Positions 43,103 to 51,508 of a DNA stretch of 64,000 nt are shown here, piece by piece (within the stretch, counting starts at the first letter, position 1; each line of letters starts with the position of its first letter). The notes under the pieces are model-generated. The model did not search any database. It had not been told where the DNA came from and saw nothing but the letters and a program-made list of their open reading frames with translations. This DNA is from DASRDB01 sp035652815. Its GTDB lineage: Bacteria; Chloroflexota; Ktedonobacteria; Ktedonobacterales; Ktedonobacteraceae. Both the position numbers and the translations under genes were made by a program. The stretch is from contig DASRDB010000019.1 in assembly GCA_035652815.1 (NCBI GenBank), forward strand, positions 496,001 to 560,000, written 5' to 3'.

Positions 43103-43966
43103 ATGCAGCAGACGATATCCAGCACTCAACCTGAGGTCCGTTCATTTCGTACCACCATCCTGCCCATTATTAACGTCCTGTTCTACGTGGTACTCGCAGT
43201 CAGCATACTGGCTTTTATCTATTATCTCTATACCCATCTTGATCTCATCAACACCTATCTCGTCTATTTGTTAGAGGCAGCCGCTCTGACGCTTGGCCTG
43301 TCTGTCGTCAGCATGGTTCTGGCTGTCCTTTTCGGTTTTCTGGGAGCGCTGGGACGTCGATCTCGCTTTGCCCCCATTCGTTACATTGCCCTGGTGTATG
43401 TCGAGGTGGTGCGTGGTACGCCTATTCTTGTCCAGCTTTTGCTCTGGTACTTCGGCGTTGGCCAGGCGCTCTCGGCTCTTGGCTTCGATCCCTATACTGC
43501 CGCCTTTAATTTCATGACGCTCATCGGTGAAAACTCGCTTGTCCCGCTCGCCTTTTCAGCCTATTTCTATGGTATCATCGGCCTCAGCTTCAACTACGGA
43601 GCCTACCTGACCGAAGTTTTCCGCGCTGGCCTGGAATCTGTTGATAAGGGACAAACCGAAGCCGCGCTTAGTCTTGGCCTGAATTCCTGGCAAACCCTGC
43701 GCCACATTGTACTGCCGCAGGCCATTCGTATTACCATTCCACCTTTTACCAACTACTTCATTACCCTGATTCAGGACAGCGCTCTGCTCTCCGTTCTCGG
43801 TGTCGTTGAACTCGAAAATACAATGGGCTCGTTCGCTGACCCTCTCATTGATCCCGGGCAGAAACTATTCCTGTATATTTTCGGTGCGCTGTTCTACTTT
43901 GCAATGTGCTACCCGCTCTCACTGCTCGCCCGTTTCTTTGAGGCGCGCTTTGCGAGAGCATACTAG
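43103..43966 (+). CDS. Amino-acid ABC permease (HisM type) 2
   Basis: A 287-residue permease paralogous to its neighbour: RGTPILVQLL and the loop GQTEAALSLGLNSWQTLRH. It has a longer N-terminus and an insertion before the EAA loop. The frame is open from a GTG at 43082, but ATG 43103, behind AGGAAGG, is the better start. The two permeases form the membrane dimer with the GlnQ-type ATPase. An MDR gene follows 11 bases later. Confidence 0.93.
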   Translation: MQQTISSTQPEVRSFRTTILPIINVLFYVVLAVSILAFIYYLYTHLDLINTYLVYLLEAAALTLGLSVVSMVLAVLFGFLGALGRRSRFAPIRYIALVYVEVVRGTPILVQLLLWYFGVGQALSALGFDPYTAAFNFMTLIGENSLVPLAFSAYFYGIIGLSFNYGAYLTEVFRAGLESVDKGQTEAALSLGLNSWQTLRHIVLPQAIRITIPPFTNYFITLIQDSALLSVLGVVELENTMGSFADPLIDPGQKLFLYIFGALFYFAMCYPLSLLARFFEARFARAY

Positions 43967-43977
43967 GGGAGAAATAC

Positions 43978-44925
43978 ATGGACGCAATTCGTGCTGTTGT
44001 CGTTGATCCATCCGTTGCAGGTCGCCTCGTCATCCGCGAGGTAGAAGCTCCAACTGCTTCCCGCTCCGAGGCCCTGGTGCGTGTCAAAGCCATCTCGCTC
44101 AATCGCGGCGAAGTACGTACCGCTTCCACTGCCGAAGCTGGTTGGCGGCCCGGTTGGGATTTCGCGGGCGTCGTTGAACAGCAAGCCACCGATGGATCCG
44201 GCCCGCCCACAGGAGCGAGAGTTGTGGGTACGCTCGACAATGGAGCCTGGGCCGAATTGCTTGCCGTCCCAACCTTCCGGCTTGCCGAATTGCCCGATGC
44301 GGTTTCATTTGCCCAGGCCGCCACCTTGCCAATTGCAGGCCTGACTGCCCTCTGGACGCTCGAACATGGCGGCTTATTGCTCGACAAGCGCGTTCTGATT
44401 ACCGGCGCTTCCGGTGGTGTGGGTCATTTTGCCTGCCAGCTTGCCAATCACGCGGGAGCTTACGTCGTTGGCGTAGTGCGCCAATCTGCCTATCAAGATA
44501 TGGTCAAAGCTGTCGGAGCGCATCAGGTCGTCGTCAGCGATGATGCATCAGCAGCTCGCGCATTTGGCCCTTACGATCTCATCCTCGACTCGATTGGAGG
44601 CCGCCCCCTTGCGAACGTTCTCACGATGCTCAGTCAAAGTGGCGTATGTGTTAATTTCGGCACAACAGGCTCTCCCGAAGCCACTATCGACATCCGTCAG
44701 TTCTTTCTAAAGGGTGGCCTGAGCCTCTACGGCTTCATCATCTTCTACGAACTCGCGCGCAAACCCATGTCCGCCGACCTTGCCCGTTTAGCCCGTATGA
44801 TCGCCGGGGGACAGCTTCACCCACAAATCGAATTGGAAGCCCCCTGGACACAGATCGCGGACGCCGCTCAAAAGTTGTTGGACCGCCGTTATAGAGGGAA
44901 GGCCGTATTGCATGTGGTGGGTTAA
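43978..44925 (+). CDS. Zinc-independent MDR family oxidoreductase (quinone oxidoreductase-like)
   Basis: A 315-residue medium-chain dehydrogenase. The NADPH-binding segment VLITGASGGVGHFACQLA is visible; the zinc-binding motif is absent (NRGEVRTAS in place of the GHE motif), as in quinone oxidoreductases. RPGWDFAGVVEQ marks the catalytic domain. It lies 11 bases after the second permease and may be read with it, though a link to amino-acid uptake is not obvious. Confidence 0.88.
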   Translation: MDAIRAVVVDPSVAGRLVIREVEAPTASRSEALVRVKAISLNRGEVRTASTAEAGWRPGWDFAGVVEQQATDGSGPPTGARVVGTLDNGAWAELLAVPTFRLAELPDAVSFAQAATLPIAGLTALWTLEHGGLLLDKRVLITGASGGVGHFACQLANHAGAYVVGVVRQSAYQDMVKAVGAHQVVVSDDASAARAFGPYDLILDSIGGRPLANVLTMLSQSGVCVNFGTTGSPEATIDIRQFFLKGGLSLYGFIIFYELARKPMSADLARLARMIAGGQLHPQIELEAPWTQIADAAQKLLDRRYRGKAVLHVVG

Positions 44926-44977
44926 TGGTTAAGCTGAGCTACATGCTGTTCTCGCCCTTAAGAAGATATGGCTTCGT

Positions 44978-45424
44978 TCAAGAACCCAGTATTCTGGCAA
45001 TGGCAGATCGCAGCTTTTCCTGTACCTGGAGTACCGCATCTTCATCTTTATAGCGTTGTCTCGGCCAGAAGAACCCCTTGAGACCGTCTTTCTTGTGGCG
45101 CGGAACGAGGTGGATATGCAGATGTGGCACGCTTTGACTCACATGATTATTGATGGCGATAAATGTTCCATCGGCCTGTAAGCCTTCTTCTATGGCGCGT
45201 TCGAGCATTTGGGCATTCTGAAACAACGGCCCAACAAGCAGGACAGGCAGATCGGCGAGCGTTTCGTAATGGCCTTTTGGCACAAGCAGGCAGTGCCCTG
45301 GAAAAACGGGCCTTCTATCTAAAAAAGCCAGGGAAATAGCATCTTCAAAGACAATATATGCCTTCTCCTGCGAACGAATGATCTTACAAAACGCACATGT
45401 CTCGCTGAAAGGAAAATGTTCCAT
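44978..45424 (-). CDS. HIT family hydrolase
   Basis: A 148-residue histidine-triad protein: HLHIHLVPRH has H101, H103 and H105, the nucleotidyl-transfer site. CAFC (C10, C13) near the start is the zinc pair seen in many bacterial HIT proteins. Such proteins hydrolyse AMP- or dinucleotide adducts. It is convergent with the MDR gene and has no clear operon partner. Confidence 0.9.
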   Translation of the reverse strand: MEHFPFSETCAFCKIIRSQEKAYIVFEDAISLAFLDRRPVFPGHCLLVPKGHYETLADLPVLLVGPLFQNAQMLERAIEEGLQADGTFIAINNHVSQSVPHLHIHLVPRHKKDGLKGFFWPRQRYKDEDAVLQVQEKLRSAIARILGS

Positions 45425-45528
45425 GTCTCGTGCCTCATTCGAGCTACTATTGCAACACTATCTGGCGCTCTCCATGAATTTTGATGAAATAATGGGAAAG
45501 CCGCTCCCTGGCATAGGAAAGCCGCTCT

Positions 45529-45617
45529 ATGTCATCCTGAGCGCAGCGAAGGATCTCCGTCGCCCAGCAGGGTCGTGCGTCCAGACCAGAGATCCTTCGC
45601 TGCGCTCAGGATGACAT
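45529..45617. repeat. Long inverted repeat, TGTCATCCTGAGCG family
   Basis: Perfect 29-base arms (45529-45557 and 45589-45617), containing CATCCTGAGCGCAGCGAAGG, around a 31-base loop. It lies after the HIT gene 5' end in the gap 45425-45656, downstream of the minus-strand Gfo/Idh gene. Confidence 0.92.
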
Positions 45618-45656
45618 GCTGGGATGAAGCCTTTTTATTAAGAGTACTATACGTTT

Positions 45657-46673
45657 CTAAAGTAATACAGGCAAATGACTGGTTGCAGACTCAACGGCTG
45701 CAAACATGAGTGCAAGAGAGTGTAGATTATCACGTCCTGAACTCCCAGGTTCCTGTCCTGTCTGCACTGCCTGCGCGAATGCCCGCAAGCTTCCACGACG
45801 ATCAGTGAACTCGAATGCAGGCAGTCTGACCTGGTATGGGCGTTTCCCTAAACGGCGAATGGTGACGCGATCAGGAGCGCTATCATCCCTGCTTATCCAC
45901 ACAATCTCTCCCTCAGCACATTCCATGTGCCATTCTCCGCTCCAACTGGTCCTCGGGCCAGGACTCACCCAGCTTCCCCGGTAACTTACTACTGTGCCGC
46001 CATCGAAAGTGATCGTAGCGGCGGCGGCGGCAGGATCCATGAACCTGCTCCAGGGTGGGTTCCAGGTCTGACAGTTAATCTGAACCGGCTCCTGTCCGAG
46101 AACAAAACGCATCAGGTCAAAATGGTGAATGGCCATATCCACCAGCAATGGCTGCCATATCCGAAAATAGCCTTGATTTTCTGGCGCGGCATCATTCTTG
46201 TAACGCCGGAAATCAATTGTGACAGAGCCAATCTCACCCAGTTTCTGCTCGCGAACCAATGCAGTGACAGCCTGGACGGCGGGAAAGAAGCGATAATTCT
46301 GGCTAATCATGAGTATCCGGTTATGCTCCGCAGCCGTTTTGACCACCTCTCGCGCCTCAGCTAGAGTGGGCGCAAACGGCTTTTCCAGTAGCACATGTTT
46401 TCCAGCCCTCAGAGCCTCTAAAGCCACCGGAACATGTGCAGGCAGAGTGGTGGTAATAAGTACAGCATCTGCCTTAATGTTTGCCAGGGCAGCCTCGAGA
46501 GTCTGGAAACAGCGCTCTGCTGGTAGTTGAAGGAGTTGCTGAGCCTGCGCAAGCATCTCCGGATTCAGATCAACGCAGGCCACCAGTTGCACATCTTCGC
46601 TCTGCTGTACAACGCGAGTAGCCCAATTGCGCCCCCAACCACCCATTCCTACCTGAACAAGACGAATCGCCAT
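45657..46673 (-). CDS. Gfo/Idh/MocA family oxidoreductase
   Basis: About 338 residues. The N-terminal NAD(P)-binding segment is IRLVQVGMGGWGRNWA, followed by LLEKPFAPTLAEAREV (the K of EKP is the general acid/base of the family) and a C-terminal alpha/beta domain. It would oxidise or reduce a sugar or inositol derivative. An open frame reaches 46703, but ATG 46673, behind AAAGGGAG, is natural. It follows the ThuA-like gene by 23 bases; ThuA and Gfo/Idh pairs are common in sugar catabolism. Confidence 0.9.
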   Translation of the reverse strand: MAIRLVQVGMGGWGRNWATRVVQQSEDVQLVACVDLNPEMLAQAQQLLQLPAERCFQTLEAALANIKADAVLITTTLPAHVPVALEALRAGKHVLLEKPFAPTLAEAREVVKTAAEHNRILMISQNYRFFPAVQAVTALVREQKLGEIGSVTIDFRRYKNDAAPENQGYFRIWQPLLVDMAIHHFDLMRFVLGQEPVQINCQTWNPPWSRFMDPAAAAATITFDGGTVVSYRGSWVSPGPRTSWSGEWHMECAEGEIVWISRDDSAPDRVTIRRLGKRPYQVRLPAFEFTDRRGSLRAFAQAVQTGQEPGSSGRDNLHSLALMFAAVESATSHLPVLL

Positions 46674-46696
46674 TGTATCTCCCTTTTGCATTTCTT

Positions 46697-47365
46697 TTAC
46701 CACCTGGGTGCCGCCCAGTGTATAGCATTGGCAATTACGCGCTGTATCTGCGGGTGATGGTACGTTGGGTGTGTCTCATGGCCTGGACGGAAGTAAAAGA
46801 TTTTGCCCCGTCCACGTGTATAGCAGCAGCCGCTCCGAAAGACTTCGCCCCCCGTAAACCAGCTCACGAACACCAGCGTTTCTGGTTGGGGGATATCGAA
46901 GTATTCGCCGTACATCTCCTCACGCTCAAGTTCAATGCAGTCACCTATCCCTTCCACAATCGGATGGCCGGGCGCTGTCACCCATAAATGTTCGCTGTCA
47001 TCGGCCTCGCGCCATTGCAGCGTGCAATTAGTGCCCATCAGCCGCCGAAAAATCTTAGACATATGGCCTGAATGCAGTACAATCAATCCCATCCCATTTA
47101 AAACACGTTGCTGCACGCGCTCTACCAGCGCGTCGGAGACCTCATTATGCGCAAGATGCCCCCACCAGATCAGCACATCAGTCGTATTAAGCACTGTATC
47201 AGGTAGTCCCTGCTCAGCTTCATCTAAGATCGCTGTACGCACCGTCAGACCTGTCGAGGTCAGCGCCTCAGCAAGCGTCGTATGTATTCCATGCGGATAA
47301 TGCGCCCTGACCTCCGGGTCTGTTCGCTCATGCCGGAACTCGTTCCAGATAGTGACTTGTGGCAT
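46697..47365 (-). CDS. ThuA-like protein (class I glutamine amidotransferase-like fold)
   Basis: A 222-residue ThuA family protein: VTIWNEFRHERTDPEVR at the start, and WWGHLAHNEVSD and HSGHMSKIF further on. Trehalose-utilisation protein A and its relatives have a glutamine-amidotransferase-like fold; most act in sugar (keto-trehalose) breakdown, probably with the downstream Gfo/Idh enzyme. Start at ATG 47365; a TTG at 47395 is less likely. Confidence 0.88.
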   Translation of the reverse strand: MPQVTIWNEFRHERTDPEVRAHYPHGIHTTLAEALTSTGLTVRTAILDEAEQGLPDTVLNTTDVLIWWGHLAHNEVSDALVERVQQRVLNGMGLIVLHSGHMSKIFRRLMGTNCTLQWREADDSEHLWVTAPGHPIVEGIGDCIELEREEMYGEYFDIPQPETLVFVSWFTGGEVFRSGCCYTRGRGKIFYFRPGHETHPTYHHPQIQRVIANAIHWAAPRW

Positions 47366-47375
47366 GGGTTTTCTG

Positions 47376-48383
47376 TTATTCCTTTCGTTGGTCAAACTGC
47401 AATGTGTGTACTACTTCCTTCACGCTGTATCTCTGAAAAAGAAACTGTATCAACCGCATACGTGAAGTAGGATGCCAGAGCCTTTCGCTCATCAGTACAT
47501 CTAGCACACTGTTAAGATCAGCAGGAATGGTGGCGAATCTGGAAGCCTCTTCGCGGTCTCGCGCTCGTAGTAACCAGCTTTGTTTTACTTCCTCTGCTGT
47601 CAGTTTGAGCTTAATAAGCGTAATAACGTCAACCGAGAGCGTTTGATACTCAACATTGAGGGATAAGACCTTGACGCTTTCCACAGCTTCCTCAAAGATC
47701 CCAAATTCTTCATCTAATCCCCGAATAGCTCCATCAAAGAAATCTTTATCACCTTTCTGGGCATGAGCAGGATCAGGCGCATCCATTGTCTCTTCAAAGG
47801 AAGCAGACCAGTGCTGAGGATAAAAAGCCACAGATTTTGAACGCTGCATCAGGACAATTTGCTCATCCCCGGTCACTACTATACATTGGATGCTGATAGG
47901 TGCGGGAATCTGTGAAGTCGTCTCATCGTCCGAATAGCTGAGTGCAGTATGTCCATACTTCTGCCGTATCGAAATAGCTGATCTATCTTGCCCAATTAAC
48001 AGTAGTACATCAAAGGCAGGGCTGAGGCTAAAATAGTCGTAAAATCGAATAGGAGCAAGCACAACCTTGAGATGATGGTTTTCGTGATTGGCAGGAGTTG
48101 CGGAAACAAGCCGATAATGCGATGAGTTAAAGTAACGCTGCTCGATGCTGGGAAGCCTCTCTTTTTGCACCTGGGCAAGATCATCTGGTATCGGCAATGG
48201 TTCAGGCAGAATAGCCGTTACGATTTCACGTCGCTCCCATCCCCTAAAATTTTCGCTGCTAACGAGCAAAATGCAATCATCGACAGCGAAGCTATCGGCA
48301 TTGGCAAGATGCAAAAGGCTTCGGGCGTTTTCTGACGCGAGGGAATTGAGGTAGGATAATTTGTCCTTTTCGATGTTATTCAG
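47376..48383 (-). CDS. NUDIX-domain protein, apparent CTG start
   Basis: A protein of about 335 residues. The central region carries a NUDIX-like motif, GAIRGLDEEFGIFEE, with GDEQIVLMQRS before it; the N-terminal 130 residues are not recognised. It would hydrolyse a nucleoside diphosphate linked to another moiety. No ATG is available near the N-terminus: an internal TTG is at 48314, but the frame is protein-like back to a CTG at 48383 that overlaps the preceding TGA as CTGA, with GGAG 10 bases upstream, the usual layout for coupled translation. It lies 10 bases before the ThuA gene, downstream of the broken NACHT gene. Confidence 0.7.
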   Translation of the reverse strand: MNNIEKDKLSYLNSLASENARSLLHLANADSFAVDDCILLVSSENFRGWERREIVTAILPEPLPIPDDLAQVQKERLPSIEQRYFNSSHYRLVSATPANHENHHLKVVLAPIRFYDYFSLSPAFDVLLLIGQDRSAISIRQKYGHTALSYSDDETTSQIPAPISIQCIVVTGDEQIVLMQRSKSVAFYPQHWSASFEETMDAPDPAHAQKGDKDFFDGAIRGLDEEFGIFEEAVESVKVLSLNVEYQTLSVDVITLIKLKLTAEEVKQSWLLRARDREEASRFATIPADLNSVLDVLMSERLWHPTSRMRLIQFLFQRYSVKEVVHTLQFDQRKE

Positions 48384-50177
48384 AGTAATGCAACTCCTTT
48401 CAGTGCTGTAAACAATAGTTGCCGCTCTTCCTGAAAAATATTGCTTTGCTCTAAGTGGTTTCTATTTAGGAACTCTGCAAGAAAAGGAAGGTGCTGTTCA
48501 TTTGAGGAGAACGCGATTACACCCCGTTGTTCTAAAAGTGTCCGTAATGTGAGTAGATCAAGCACCCAGCCATTGCGATAACGTTCACTGTGTAAATGGC
48601 GAAATATTGATCGCACGGTTGCCTCACAACGTTCTCCACCTCGGTCTCGAAACCCCTCGCTTGGAGCCTGATCTCCATAATAAGCAAGATGATAGCCAAT
48701 GTTAATAGAAGCTGCTTCGGGGTCATTACGAAGCATTTCAATATACTCTTCGAGGATGTCTTGCCTGTAGCACGAAAGTGCGAGACCTAACATCATACCT
48801 CGTTGTACCCATTTGTTAGGCTCTTGCCGGTACGTTTTCTCCAGAAACTGTGAAGCTTTTTGTGTACCGAGATAAGAGAGATAAGAACAGGCATTCTGAC
48901 GAATGGTTGCTGAACGATGATCGTTTCTGTCATGCAGTTGGTATACCTTAATCAGTGTATCGACCGTTAAGGCCTGTTCGTGGCGCGAAAAATCTTTCCC
49001 ATTCAACATGTCTTTTAAGAAAGTGACAATTTCAACGGGAAGAAAAAACTGAAGCACTTTTGCCACTTCCTCTTTAGCGTTTTCTTTATGCCTCATTTGC
49101 TCGAAGATATGTTTCGCAACAAGATATTCATGAAAGGATTTGTGTATGAAATGATAAGCATCCCCCTCATTCGTAATCAAAAACGTATGGAGTCGTATAG
49201 TATCGATCAGTTGGGATAAGGGGATATGTTGATATTCGAGTACCAATCTGTTCCAGGAAACGGTTCAGATTATGCCGTGTAAAGGTGAAATGTTGATAGT
49301 CTTTATAAGGTTTTGTTAACGGAGAGTTGGCTGTATAAAGTAACCAGGCCAACTCTTGGATAATCTCTACTTTTTCATGCCAATGTATTTCAGGTTCTGA
49401 GGTAGAGCATTCTTGCTTTAACCATTTTTCTATGTATTTCTGATATAACTTGGCAATACTCCAGCTTTCTTCACCAACTTCCTGTAAGTTAGAGAAAACA
49501 TCAAGCATCATAACAAGCAACAAAGGACGTTGCGCTAACTCTTGTAATTCCTGGCTTCCACCAATCGTCTCTACAATCGTTTCTGATGGCATAACGATTC
49601 TTTGCGATATATTATCCTGCCTCTTAGTCTGTGAAAAAGCTGCAATATAGTGCATAACGGGATTTGTTTGTATTGCGGCAGCTTCTTTCTTACGTTCCAG
49701 GAGTAGTTGCTCGTCACGTATAACGGCTAATCGTTTTTGTGTATCGCGTAATATGTTGGTATATTCTTGTATCTTTAGTTTCAAATGGGGAAGAGAGCCA
49801 TTTGTTGTTTGCGTTTGAAGCTGATGAATCCTTTGTTCGCAAACGTGTTGTAATAGTTCAAGATGTGGTATTTCTCCAGGTGAGCCGACCGCAATTTGAG
49901 GAAAGAAACCTAATCGAATCTCTTCAGTTTCTGTGAGGAGTGATCGAGCAATACCCGCCATTTCTAAATATCGCTCTGTCTCTTTTGGTGAAGAGCATAA
50001 AAGCTCAGCAAGTGAAATGACTAATTGCCGCATTGACCCTTTAAAAGGTTGAGAGATTTCGTCATTTTCAAGACGTGAAAGCGTACTCCGGCTGGTTCTA
50101 ATAAGTTTGGCAAGTTCATCTAAGGATAGACCTATACTACTTCGAAGGTTAGAAAGAAAAGTCCCAAACTGCTTCAT
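48380..50177 (-). pseudogene. Frameshifted XRE-NACHT (STAND) ATPase remnant
   Basis: Two overlapping frames join into one degenerate gene. The first (from ATG 50177) has an N-terminal XRE helix-turn-helix (LSLDELAKLIRTSRSTLSRL), a coiled region, then LQELAQRPLLLVMMLDVF and YQKYIEKWLKQE, segments that follow the ATPase core in NACHT proteins. The core itself, with its P-loop, is missing: about 250-300 residues seem deleted near residue 185-200. At about 49246 the reading frame shifts; the second frame resumes with YHFIHKSFHEYLVAKHIF, the typical NACHT C-terminal helices, and continues with a helical repeat region to the TGA at 48380. After the shift the first frame codes nonsense. Many XRE-NACHT proteins are antiphage NLR-like factors, so this may be a decayed defence gene. 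Confidence 0.75.
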
Positions 50178-50374
50178 ATCTCACTTTCCCACTTTTTCTC
50201 AGAAATAATGCGGTGTTTCAGAGCAGCAAAAACCACTTCCACAAATTCTCAAAAATGCGACCCCCCTTTTTAAAGAACGAAGTACACTAGCACTACAAGA
50301 GCAATTCTTAGAATATCTGGCAGGTAGTATAACATGCAGCCTGCCTCTAAACAAGCAGTAAGGAGCTACAAAGC

Positions 50375-50662
50375 ATGTCCACCAATAATCCAAGCATCAT
50401 AGCCCAATTCAGGCAAGAACAGGCCCTTTTAGAAGAATCTGCCCGCCTGTCTCGTTCAGGTCTTGCTATTACCGCATCTCATGCTGCCATCACGGCACGT
50501 ATGCAGCGCGGGGCCGAACGCATCTTGCGCCTCATTGAAGATGGACAACACGAAGAAGCTCTGTCGCTGCTGAACACGGATGATTGGTGTGCAGTGGGGG
50601 ATGAGGGCCAGCAGCAAGCTCAACCAACTGAAGTAGAGGTCGTGGAGGAAGAAAAGAAATGA
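50375..50662 (+). CDS. Small hypothetical protein A
   Basis: A 95-residue helical protein with an acidic tail (VEVVEEEKK); AAGGAG precedes the ATG. It matches nothing I recognise. It is coupled to the next gene by an ATGA overlap and is divergent from the broken NACHT gene. Confidence 0.65.
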   Translation: MSTNNPSIIAQFRQEQALLEESARLSRSGLAITASHAAITARMQRGAERILRLIEDGQHEEALSLLNTDDWCAVGDEGQQQAQPTEVEVVEEEKK

Positions 50663-51030
50663 ATCAGTCGCAGCCAGGAGACAACGTTCCTTGCATCTAT
50701 TTGAGTTTCAACGACATGTCTGTCCTGCGCAACGTCATCCGGGGCTACCTTGCCTATGCGCGCCGCACTTCTCTACCTACCGGGGAGCGGCATGCACAGT
50801 TTACCTTGCTTGAGAGTCTGTATGAGCGGTTCGCCATGATTCATTCTGGTCTGCAAGAGATTCCCTTTTTCTTATCGAAGACTGAAATACAGGCGTTGAG
50901 CGCCGCTCTAACCGGCTTTATGACCTTTATCCGCCAGCAGGTGCCGCCATCGAAAAATCGTGATGCCACCTTGCGAGACCTGGAGCTATTTCGCCAGCAT
51001 CTCACTTCCTGGCTAGAGCTTGCCTTTTAA
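50659..51030 (+). CDS. Small hypothetical protein B
   Basis: A 123-residue mostly helical protein, ATG overlapping the previous stop (ATGA). Segments such as LSKTEIQALSAALTGFMTFI suggest two or three amphipathic helices. No catalytic motif or membrane segment is seen. With protein A it looks like a two-gene unit of unknown role; a toxin-antitoxin pair is possible but unsupported. Confidence 0.65.
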   Translation: MNQSQPGDNVPCIYLSFNDMSVLRNVIRGYLAYARRTSLPTGERHAQFTLLESLYERFAMIHSGLQEIPFFLSKTEIQALSAALTGFMTFIRQQVPPSKNRDATLRDLELFRQHLTSWLELAF

Positions 51031-51049
51031 CAGCCTGATAGGTTATACT
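51020..51049 (+). promoter_or_regulatory. Putative promoter with long leader for the PatA operon
   Basis: TTGCCT (51020-51025), 18 bases, TATACT (51044-51049), starting inside the end of hypothetical gene B. The next start is about 460 bases away, so a long 5' leader would be transcribed. Strength is estimated by eye. Confidence 0.45.
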
Positions 51050-51054
51050 TATTT

Positions 51055-51508
51055 ACATAAGAGTTTTTCGTACCGATTCTTGAGAAATGTTATGTTTTCC
51101 GTGAAAGTGAACGACATACCTGGAAGAAAACACGGAGGGTATATTCCGAAATACTTCGTATTTCGTGGCTTTCACATGTCTGCTTGCTACCCCTGATTCT
51201 TCCTCTTGTGCGTAATCCTGGTCGTTGCCAGGACTTCAGAGATTCGCTTGCGCCTGCTCGCTTCTCGCGCTTACTGCCGGATTGTTAGCTCGTTGTCTTG
51301 TGCAATCTTTTTCGTAGCGATAGGCAATTTGTAACCTGTAGCAAGCGTTCTCTGTTTTTCTTCTCCGTCGTCTATCCTCAGGGATAGGTGGCACCATCCC
51401 ATTAACTTCAGAAGTGCGTATCCAGGGAATGGATGAAACTGAACCCGGTAGGCGGGCCGGGGTGGGATGCTTACCTTTTTTCAGGCCGCTTCGTCAGAAA
51501 GGACGTTT
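51055..51508 (+). other. Long, probably structured leader before patA
   Basis: No gene on either strand. GTGAAAG (51101-51107) can pair with CTTTCAC (51169-51175), enclosing the hairpin CGAAATAC-TTC-GTATTTCG (51147-51165). Further on, near 51450, ACCCGG and CCGGGGT could form a second stem before the ribosome site. This may be a regulatory RNA, but I recognise no known riboswitch family. Confidence 0.3.

Noticed and set aside
45378..45614. 78-codon plus-strand ORF across the palindrome at 45529
   Set aside because: Its C-terminal half is just the translated repeat and its start overlaps the HIT gene antisense.
49167..49246. Two separate genes with an 80-base overlap rather than a frameshift
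   Set aside because: In the overlap only the second frame continues the NACHT C-terminal pattern, and it starts with an unsupported TTG; a frameshift in one gene explains it better.
50375..51030. Toxin-antitoxin call for the two small genes
   Set aside because: Only size and overlap suggest it; neither protein shows a toxin or antitoxin motif I recognise.
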